This document shows positions 6,751 through 12,928 of a stretch of 23,780 nucleotides of DNA, one piece after another (positions within the stretch are counted from its first letter, which is position 1; each line of letters opens with the position of its first letter). The notes below the pieces were generated by a model. It had not been told where the DNA came from and did no database searches. It saw nothing but the letters and a program-made list of their open reading frames with translations. Where the stretch lies: contig JAZLLJ010000015.1 in NCBI GenBank assembly GCA_045598065.1, positions 1 to 23,780 on the forward strand, read 5' to 3'. A program made the position numbers and the translations under genes. The DNA comes from RGIG426 sp045598065. GTDB lineage: Bacteria > Bacillota > Clostridia > Oscillospirales > Acutalibacteraceae.

Positions 6751-8154
6751 TTACGCCTTACGGGCGAGGAGCGCCGCAAACGCTTTGTGCGCCATATACA
6801 CGTCGGTTTTGGCGACCACTTCGAACGGTGCGTGCATACATAAGACCGGCACGCCGAGGTCCACGGTATCCACGTCGAGGTCGGCGATGAACTGCGCGAT
6901 GGTGCCGCCACCGCCGCCGTCCACTTTGCCGAGTTCGCCCACTTGCCAGGCAACGTCTTCGGCATCCATAATGGAACGGAATTTGCCCATCAGTTCGGCG
7001 GAGGCATCCGACGTGCCGGATTTGCCGCGCGCGCCGGTGTATTTGGTTAGTACCACGCCGCCACCGAGAACGGAGCAGTTGCGCGTTTCGGTTTGTTCGG
7101 GATAGAGCGGATCGTAGCCGGCATTTACGTCTGCCGACAGGCAGAGCGAACGGGACAGCACGTGGCGCAGTTCGATGCCATAGGGCGCGGCGAGGTCGGC
7201 TAAGAAGTTTTGGAGATACGTCGAGCGCATACCCGAAACGCCGGCCGAGCCGGTTTCTTCTTTATCCGTCAGTACGGTGACGGCGGTGTAAGTCGGCTTT
7301 TTCAGCGACAACAGCGCGGTCAACGCCGGATAGGCACATACGCGGTCATCGTGGCCATAGGCGCCGATAAGACTGCGGTCAAAGCCCACGTCACGGGCAT
7401 CGCCGGCAGGGACGGCTTCGAGTTCGGCACAGCGGAAGTCTGCTTCGGTAATGCCGTATTTGTCGTTTAAGAGTTTCATCACGTTGAGTTTGATGAGGTC
7501 GGCTTCCTCGCTGTCGTCCAACGGGCGCGAGCCGATAAGCAAATCGAGATGTTCGCCGTCGATGACCTCGGAGGCTTTCATCTGCATCCGTTCGCCGCTC
7601 AAATGGATGAGCAGGTCGGTGACGACAAACACGGGATCGCGCGGATCGTCGCCGATTTTTACGTCTACCGTTGTGCCGTCTTTTCTGACGACCACGCCGT
7701 ACAGCGCGAGCGGAATAGTGGCCCACTGATATTTTTTGATGCCGCCGTAGTAGTGGGTGTCGAAGTAGGCGAAACCGTCTTTTTCATACAGCGGATTGGG
7801 TTTCAAATCCAAACGAGGGGAGTCAATATGGGCGATGGCGAGGGACACACCGTCCGACAGCGGTTTTGTGCCGATAGTGGCGAGAATGACCGCTTTTTCA
7901 CGGTTGACACAGAAGACTTTGTCGCCGGCCTTGTATTGTTTGCCTGCCTCAAAGGGGACAAAACCCACTTTTTTTGCGGCGGCAACCGCAAGTTTCACCG
8001 CTTCGCGCTCGGTTTTGGCGGCGGAGAGGAAGGTTTTGTATTCCTCGGCATACGTGTCGGCTTTTTTTTGTTCGGCGGCTTTCAGCACCACCGCTTTCGG
8101 CTTGCTCGCAAGCAGGTCTTTTTTTAAGGCTTCGCGTTTCGTCTTTTCCATCAT
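6751..8154 (-). CDS. M18-family zinc aminopeptidase
   Basis: Cytosolic metallo-aminopeptidase of family M18 (aspartyl aminopeptidase/Lap4 type, usually dodecameric), which removes N-terminal residues from peptides. At 467 residues it is full length. Metal-binding and catalytic positions are visible: AHIDSPRLD (H109), GAYGHDDRVCAYPA (D269/D270), DKEETGS (E299/E300), SADVNAGYDP (D342) and LCMHAPFE (H441). The N-terminal ~60 residues are Lys/Ala/Glu-rich and helical. Two tandem ATGs begin the frame, and AAAGGAG lies 5 bases before the first. It sits 42 bp after the Sua5-CoaE gene and 41 bp before mtaB, inside the same operon. Many clostridial M18 proteins are annotated apeB or lap, but substrate preference cannot be read from the sequence. 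Confidence 0.92.
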   Translation of the reverse strand: MMEKTKREALKKDLLASKPKAVVLKAAEQKKADTYAEEYKTFLSAAKTEREAVKLAVAAAKKVGFVPFEAGKQYKAGDKVFCVNREKAVILATIGTKPLSDGVSLAIAHIDSPRLDLKPNPLYEKDGFAYFDTHYYGGIKKYQWATIPLALYGVVVRKDGTTVDVKIGDDPRDPVFVVTDLLIHLSGERMQMKASEVIDGEHLDLLIGSRPLDDSEEADLIKLNVMKLLNDKYGITEADFRCAELEAVPAGDARDVGFDRSLIGAYGHDDRVCAYPALTALLSLKKPTYTAVTVLTDKEETGSAGVSGMRSTYLQNFLADLAAPYGIELRHVLSRSLCLSADVNAGYDPLYPEQTETRNCSVLGGGVVLTKYTGARGKSGTSDASAELMGKFRSIMDAEDVAWQVGELGKVDGGGGGTIAQFIADLDVDTVDLGVPVLCMHAPFEVVAKTDVYMAHKAFAALLARKA

Positions 8155-8196
8155 CGTTACTCCTTTTCTCAGTTGGAATTCTACGGGTTACGGTTT

Positions 8197-9828
8197 TTAG
8201 AGGTTAAGCCACGGAAGAAGGTCTTCGGCGGCGGATTGAAGAGCGGCGATATCTCCGTCGTTGCGGATGACACGGTTGGCACGAGAGGTGTAAAAGAACT
8301 CTTCCGGTTGGCGTGCCATTCGGTCGGAGGCGGCCGCTTCGGAAATGCCGTCTCGCTTGCAGATGCGAGCAAGACGGGCGGCGCGGTCGGCGATGACGAC
8401 CACGGTTTTGTCACAATCGGCATGAAGTCCCGACTCGAATAAAAGCGGCGCATCCAGCACGATAAGCGCGTTTTCGTTTTCGACGGCTACGTGCATTTCC
8501 TCGCGCATCCGAGACAAAATAAACGGGTGGGTAATGGCAGTGAGACGAGCGGTTTTTTCGTCGGTTGCAAAGGCTTTTTCGGCGAGCGCGTGACGGTTGA
8601 GCGTGCCGTCGGCAGAGAGAATATCGTTGCCGAATTCCTCTGTTAAAGCGGCAAGACACGGCTCGCCTTTTTCCACGATTTTACGGGAGACGGCATCCGC
8701 ATCGATAATCGCCGCGCCGTGAGATTGCAACACGCCGGAGACCACGGATTTGCCGCTTCCCGTCGGGCCGGTGAGCCCCAAAATAACGGATTTTTTCGGT
8801 CTGTCCAAATCGATGACCTCAAACGCGGCGGCGCGGAGAAGACGGTTATACACTGCCAATCCCACGCCTTCTTCGGACGGGCAGGCGGCATAGAGCGTGG
8901 TTGCTCCGAGCTCGTCCGCTCGGCGCAGACAGAAAAACAACTGCTGCGCTTGGGTGGCGGCATCTTCGCGGCTTCCGTAAGTCAGCGTGGGGACAGCGAG
9001 CGCGGATTCTTCGCCGGAAAAGCAAAGAGCGTAAACGCCGTCGGCTTTTTTGCCGTTGACAAACGCGGCGAACGCGGCAGGAGCGCCTTTGACAAGAATC
9101 ACTTTTGCTTTCGGGGCGTAGTGTTTGTATTTCATACCGGGAGAGGCGACCACCGCGCCCTCTTTGAGTTTATGGGTGACGGCGCTATCCACTTCGACTT
9201 CGCCCAAAACGGCTTGCAGTTGGGCGAGGGTGATGCCGCCGGGACGGAGCAGACGAGGTTTGTCGCCGACGAGGGACACTACGGTGGATTCAAGTCCCAC
9301 TTGGCAGGAGCCGCCGTCCACAATCGCGGACACGCGGCCGGTCAAATCCGACGCTACGTGCGCGGCGGTGGTGGGGCTGGGACTACCGGACAAATTCGCC
9401 GACGGGGCAGCGAGCGGACATCCGCTTTCGCGGATAAGCGCCTGCGCCACCGGATGAGAGGGGAAACGCACCGCGACGGTGTCAAGCCCTGCCGAAACGA
9501 CGGCAGGAATGGTATCCGCACGGGGCAATATCATAGTCAGTGGGCCGGGCCAATAGGCGGCGGCCAGTTTTTTTGCGGAATCCGGAACGGATTTTACAAG
9601 AGAGGACAGTTCACTTAAATCACTGATATGCACGATGAGCGGATTGTCCTGCGGACGACCTTTGGCCTCGAAAATAGAGGCGACCGCCTGTTCGTTTCGC
9701 GCATCGGCGGCGAGACCGTACACCGTTTCGGTGGGCATCACCACGAGTTCGCCGCGTTTGAGCATAGCGGCCGCAAGCGCGATGTCGGCGGGAGTGTCTT
9801 TTAGCATTTTGGTCTCTATGGGTTTCAT
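8197..9828 (-). CDS. Fused Sua5 (threonylcarbamoyl-AMP synthase) - CoaE (dephospho-CoA kinase)
   Basis: One uninterrupted 543-residue frame with two enzymes. Residues ~1-240 are a YrdC/Sua5 catalytic domain that makes threonylcarbamoyl-AMP from Thr, bicarbonate and ATP for tRNA t6A37. Key segments are MPTETVYGLAADA (31-43), KGRPQDNPL (56-64), AAPSANLSG (140-148) and GLESTVV (178-184). The Sua5 linker SPGMKYKHYAPKA (229-241) leads into the Sua5 C-terminal domain ending in YNRLLRAA (~327-334). Residues ~346-543 are a complete CoaE: P-loop GPTGSGKS (354-361), IDADAVSRKIV (~375-385), LDAPLLFESGL (458-468), and a DRMARQ lid segment. CoaE catalyses the last step of coenzyme A synthesis. The ATG at 9828 overlaps the prfA stop in an ATGA, with GGGAGG 6 bases upstream. 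Both halves keep their motifs, so both are probably active. Confidence 0.93.
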   Translation of the reverse strand: MKPIETKMLKDTPADIALAAAMLKRGELVVMPTETVYGLAADARNEQAVASIFEAKGRPQDNPLIVHISDLSELSSLVKSVPDSAKKLAAAYWPGPLTMILPRADTIPAVVSAGLDTVAVRFPSHPVAQALIRESGCPLAAPSANLSGSPSPTTAAHVASDLTGRVSAIVDGGSCQVGLESTVVSLVGDKPRLLRPGGITLAQLQAVLGEVEVDSAVTHKLKEGAVVASPGMKYKHYAPKAKVILVKGAPAAFAAFVNGKKADGVYALCFSGEESALAVPTLTYGSREDAATQAQQLFFCLRRADELGATTLYAACPSEEGVGLAVYNRLLRAAAFEVIDLDRPKKSVILGLTGPTGSGKSVVSGVLQSHGAAIIDADAVSRKIVEKGEPCLAALTEEFGNDILSADGTLNRHALAEKAFATDEKTARLTAITHPFILSRMREEMHVAVENENALIVLDAPLLFESGLHADCDKTVVVIADRAARLARICKRDGISEAAASDRMARQPEEFFYTSRANRVIRNDGDIAALQSAAEDLLPWLNL

Positions 9829-10904
9829 ACAGTGCCTCCCGATGCGGCTAATTTTTCCGTTTGTTCCGCCAAAAGCAGAGCATCGAACAGTTCGTCCAAA
9901 TCGCCGTTCATTACACGGTCGAGTTTATACAAGGTTAGGCCGATGCGGTGATCGGTCACGCGGCCTTGAGGGAAATTGTAGGTGCGGATGCGGTCACTGC
10001 GGTCGCCGGAACCGACCAGCGATTTACGCTCGGCGGCAACGGCACTGTCGCGCGCGACACGCTCGCGCTCGTACAGTTGGGCGCGGAGCATCGCCATCGC
10101 GGTGTCGCGGTTTTGGTATTGGCTTCGCTCGGTCTGGCACGCCACCACGATGCCGGTCGGAATGTGGGTGAGGCGTACCGCGGAAGAGGTTTTGTTGACC
10201 TTTTGGCCGCCGGCGCCGGAGGAGCGGTACACATCCATTTTCACGTCTTCGGGGCGGATGTCCACTTCCACGTCGTCCACCGTGGGAAGCACGGCGACGG
10301 TGGCGGCGGAAGTGTGGATGCGACCGCCGCTTTCGGTTTCGGGGACACGCTGTACCCGATGGCCGCCGGATTCGAATTTTAAGTGACTGTACGCATCGTC
10401 GCCCGACACTTTGGCGGAGAGTTCCTTCACACCGCCGAGTTCGGTTTCGTTTGCAGAAAGAACCTCGATTTGCCAGCCTTTTTCGGCGGCATACATCGTG
10501 TACATTCGAAACAGTTCGGCGGCAAACAAGGCGGATTCTTCGCCTCCTGCACCGCCGCGAATTTCCAAAATGACGTCGCGCCCGTCCATGGGATCGCGCG
10601 GAAGAAGCAACACGCGCAGTTCCTGTTCCAAAGCGGAAAGGCGTTTTTCGGTTTCGGCGAGCTCTTCGCTTGCCAGTTCTTTCAGTTCTTTGTCGGCGGA
10701 GGCGTCGGAAAGCAGGGCTTGCGCTTCTGATTTTGCCGTTTCGCAGGCATCGTATTCGCGTGCGGCGGTGACAATCGGTTCCAGACGTTTGGATTCTTTG
10801 GTCAGTTCCCGGAAGGCGGTAACGTCGGAAAGCACCGCCGGATCGCACAGTTTGCGAGAGACCTCTTCATAGCGCTTAAGCACGCCGGAAAGCGTTGCAT
10901 TCAT
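9825..10904 (-). CDS. prfA: Peptide chain release factor 1
   Basis: RF1 recognises UAA/UAG stop codons and triggers peptide release. At 359 residues it is the normal length. It has the N-terminal helical domain, the codon-recognition PxT motif as PET (188-190) in HRVQRVPETESGG, and the catalytic GGQ (232-234) in SSGAGGQKVN. The PxT rather than SPF identifies RF1, not RF2. ATG 10904 overlaps the stop of the upstream DUF951 gene (ATGA), with GAGG 7 bases before it. Its own stop overlaps the Sua5-CoaE start in the same way, so the three genes look translationally coupled. The methyltransferase PrmC, often beside prfA, is absent from this cluster. Confidence 0.97.
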   Translation of the reverse strand: MNATLSGVLKRYEEVSRKLCDPAVLSDVTAFRELTKESKRLEPIVTAAREYDACETAKSEAQALLSDASADKELKELASEELAETEKRLSALEQELRVLLLPRDPMDGRDVILEIRGGAGGEESALFAAELFRMYTMYAAEKGWQIEVLSANETELGGVKELSAKVSGDDAYSHLKFESGGHRVQRVPETESGGRIHTSAATVAVLPTVDDVEVDIRPEDVKMDVYRSSGAGGQKVNKTSSAVRLTHIPTGIVVACQTERSQYQNRDTAMAMLRAQLYERERVARDSAVAAERKSLVGSGDRSDRIRTYNFPQGRVTDHRIGLTLYKLDRVMNGDLDELFDALLLAEQTEKLAASGGTV

Positions 10905-11092
10905 AAGGTTTCCTCGCTTCTTTCAATGGTTTTGATGTGGCGCTCGATTTTGTTGCGCGGCACCATCATTTCGTGGCCGCAGGTCTCACAGCGCAGGCGA
11001 AAATCCATCCCCGTGCGCAACACCGCAAAGCGGTTGCCGCCGCAGGGATGTGTTTTTTTCATCACAAGGGTATCGCCTACACGAACGTCCAT
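10901..11092 (-). CDS. DUF951 family protein
   Basis: A 63-residue protein matching the small DUF951 family common in Firmicutes: MDVRVGDTLVMKKTHPCGGN, then FRLRCETCGHEM and VPRNKIER. Cysteines at 17, 35 and 38 with nearby histidines suggest a small zinc-stabilised or nucleic-acid-associated fold. No biochemical function is established to my knowledge. ATG 11092 is preceded by GGAGG at 7 bases. It lies 16 bp after the SLOG gene, and its stop overlaps the prfA start. It could be mistaken for ribosomal protein L31 because of size, cysteines and position next to prfA, but the HPCGGN and FRLRCxxCGH pattern is that of DUF951. Confidence 0.85.
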   Translation of the reverse strand: MDVRVGDTLVMKKTHPCGGNRFAVLRTGMDFRLRCETCGHEMMVPRNKIERHIKTIERSEETL

Positions 11093-11108
11093 ACAAAAAC
11101 CTCCGTTC

Positions 11109-11450
11109 TTATTTCAGTGTGATTACTTGAATGGGTTTGCCGATGTCCATACACGTGCCGATGACGGATTTGGTGCCGGGAGAGCGGCCGTCCCAAAACG
11201 CGAGCACACAGTCGGCGTAGTCGATGATTTGGCGGTTGCGAAACAGCGGTGCTTGGCGGCCGTAGGTTTCGTAATCCGGCAGGAAAATTTTAACGGGCAG
11301 AGAAAGGGATTTTGCGACTTCTTCGGCGAGCGCGTCAATTCCGCGCGCGCCGCCGCTGACGATTTCGGTCACGTCGGCCGGAAGATGTTTCAGGATGAGC
11401 CGCGCCGCACTTTGGTCGGCATCGCGACTGCCGATGACCGCCACTTTCAT
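11109..11450 (-). CDS. SLOG-superfamily nucleotide-binding protein (DUF2493/YspA-like)
   Basis: A 113-residue Rossmann-like protein. It starts MKVAVIGSRD, has the SLOG loop SGGARGIDALAEE (32-44), and continues with a central PDYETYGRQAPLFRNRQIID and CVLAFWDGRSPGTKSVI. This matches small SLOG/DUF2493 proteins (YspA, DprA and lysine-decarboxylase-like relatives), which are proposed to bind or process nucleotide-derived ligands. The true ligand is unknown. It is the first gene of the seven-gene minus-strand operon and follows a perfect sigma-A promoter. ATG 11450 has AAAGGGGG 6 bases upstream. Its placement before DUF951 and prfA gives no clear functional hint. Confidence 0.82.
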   Translation of the reverse strand: MKVAVIGSRDADQSAARLILKHLPADVTEIVSGGARGIDALAEEVAKSLSLPVKIFLPDYETYGRQAPLFRNRQIIDYADCVLAFWDGRSPGTKSVIGTCMDIGKPIQVITLK

Positions 11451-11481
11451 AGTCTGCCCCCTTTTAATCTATATCTTATCC

Positions 11482-11510
11482 ATTATATAACCGGTGGAAG
11501 CATTTGTCAA
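11482..11510 (-). promoter_or_regulatory. Perfect-consensus sigma-A promoter of the SLOG-to-dockerin operon
   Basis: Minus strand: TTGACA (11510-11505), exactly 17 bp, TATAAT (11487-11482). No other convincing promoter is seen down to 4602, so it probably serves all seven genes. Confidence 0.9.
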
Positions 11511-11529
11511 CGGCTTTTGGCGTGGTTTC

Positions 11530-11559
11530 GGTATCAAAAGGAAGGTTTCGGACAGAGTA
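11530..11559 (+). promoter_or_regulatory. Possible forespore-type promoter of spoIVB (weak)
   Basis: GGTATC (11530-11535) and CAGAGTA (11553-11559) are 17 bp apart and partly resemble sigma-F/G elements (GNATA-like and CATAATA-like). No sigma-A promoter is evident before spoIVB. In Bacillus spoIVB is read by sigma-F and sigma-G. The match is poor and the call is tentative. Confidence 0.28.
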
Positions 11560-11582
11560 ATTTTGAAGGAGAGTGACAAACA

Positions 11583-12812
11583 ATGAAACGAATTCCGAAA
11601 ATCACAGCGGCGGTATTATTACCGCTTTGTGCCGTGATTTTAACGTTGGTGGCGGTGGCGGAAAGTCGCGTGCCGGACGTGTATCAAAACACCGAAAACA
11701 GCCACCGATTTACGCTGTTTCACGGGGCGGTGACGGCGTCGGCGGCGACGGGCGAAAAAAGTCAAACGGTGGCGGCGGCCGGTGGAGATTTAGAGGAATG
11801 GGAAGTGCGCCTTTTCGGCGTGGTTCCGGTTAAAACCGTTACCGTGAAAATCACCGATGCGCCGGTGGTGCAGTTATGTGGCGTGCCGTTCGGTATCAAA
11901 GCCTACACCGACGGGGTGTTGGTGGTCGGGCTTTGCGACGTGGACGACAACGGCAAAAATGTGTCGCCGGCAAAAGAAGCAGGTATTCGCGTGGGGGATG
12001 TGATTTTGTCGGTGGAGGGAAACACCGTGACTACCAACGAGGAGATTGCGACGCTGATTTCCGGGGGAAAAGGCAAACCGCAGACGTTCTGTGTACGACG
12101 GGAAAACGTGGAATTTACAGCCGACGTGCGTGCGGCGTATTCCGTGTCGGAAGACACGTACAAAGCCGGTATGTGGGTACGGGACAGCGCGGCAGGAATT
12201 GGTATGTTGACGTTTTACGACGAGCAAAATCAAATGTTGGCAGGGCTCGGTCACGCCATTTGTGACGTTGATACCGGCGAAGCGTTGCCTATTTCCGGCG
12301 GAGAATTGGTGCCGGCGTATATCTTCGATATCGAAAAGGGAGAAGAGGGGCAAGCCGGTGAGTTGCGCGGTACGTTTGCCGGTGGCAGTTTCGGTGAGCT
12401 GTATAAAAACGTGGAGACGGGGATTTACGGGCTGTGTTCGTCATCGCCCACAGATGGCGACCGAGTGACAATCGCGATGAAACAACAGGTGGAAGAAGGC
12501 GCGGCGAAAGTATATACCTGCGTGGAGGGAAACGAGCCTGCATGGTATGACGTGGAAGTGACGAAAATCCGTTATAACGAAAAAGCACCCACGCGGAATA
12601 TGGTAGTAAAAATCACCGACAAGCGGTTGCTTGAAAAAACCGGCGGCATCGTGCAGGGAATGAGCGGCAGTCCGCTCTTACAAAACGGACGGCTCATCGG
12701 CGCGGTAACACACGTGTTTGTGGATAATCCTACCGAGGGGTACGCGATTTTCGCCGAGAATATGTGGAAAACGACGGTCGCGGCGGCAGAAAACGTTGAC
12801 GATGCGGCATGA
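11583..12812 (+). CDS. spoIVB: SpoIVB peptidase (S55 family)
   Basis: Serine peptidase secreted from the forespore that, in Bacillus, cleaves SpoIVFA and so triggers pro-sigma-K processing. The 409-residue protein has an N-terminal membrane anchor or signal (MKRIPKITAAVLLPLCAVILTL). A PDZ domain spans ~98-165, with GIKAYTDGVLVVG and AGIRVGDVILSVEG. The S55 peptidase domain has the catalytic His in GLGHAICD (~224) and Ser in GMSGSPLL (~361), followed by GAVTHVFV. ATG 11583 follows GAAGGAGAG. It diverges from the SLOG operon and is not next to spo0A or recN, its usual neighbours. Its presence points to a sporulating lineage, though one gene does not prove sporulation. Confidence 0.93.
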   Translation: MKRIPKITAAVLLPLCAVILTLVAVAESRVPDVYQNTENSHRFTLFHGAVTASAATGEKSQTVAAAGGDLEEWEVRLFGVVPVKTVTVKITDAPVVQLCGVPFGIKAYTDGVLVVGLCDVDDNGKNVSPAKEAGIRVGDVILSVEGNTVTTNEEIATLISGGKGKPQTFCVRRENVEFTADVRAAYSVSEDTYKAGMWVRDSAAGIGMLTFYDEQNQMLAGLGHAICDVDTGEALPISGGELVPAYIFDIEKGEEGQAGELRGTFAGGSFGELYKNVETGIYGLCSSSPTDGDRVTIAMKQQVEEGAAKVYTCVEGNEPAWYDVEVTKIRYNEKAPTRNMVVKITDKRLLEKTGGIVQGMSGSPLLQNGRLIGAVTHVFVDNPTEGYAIFAENMWKTTVAAAENVDDAA

Positions 12813-12838
12813 TACGTCGAAAAACGCGGCATTTTTTC

Positions 12839-12867
12839 TTTACAATCCCAAAGAGATGTGGTATAGT
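12839..12867 (+). promoter_or_regulatory. Sigma-A promoter of the barrel-dockerin gene
   Basis: TTTACA (12839-12844), 17-bp spacer, TATAGT (12862-12867), giving a leader of about 55 bases before ATG 12929. It separates this gene from spoIVB transcription. Confidence 0.78.
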
Positions 12868-12928
12868 GTGGTTGTTCGAAAATAAACATTCGCCTACAGA
12901 AAAACGGGGCGTTTTGGGAGGAACTACC

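Noticed and set aside
10901..11092. Possible ribosomal protein L31 (rpmE) next to prfA
   Set aside because: The residues match DUF951 (HPCGGN, FRLRCETCGH) and lack the L31 pattern, although size and position are suggestive.
12809..12928. Longer N-terminus for the barrel-dockerin protein, from 12809
   Set aside because: The extra 40 codons overlap the spoIVB stop, cross a good promoter and would bury the signal peptide. ATG 12929 has a strong ribosome binding site.
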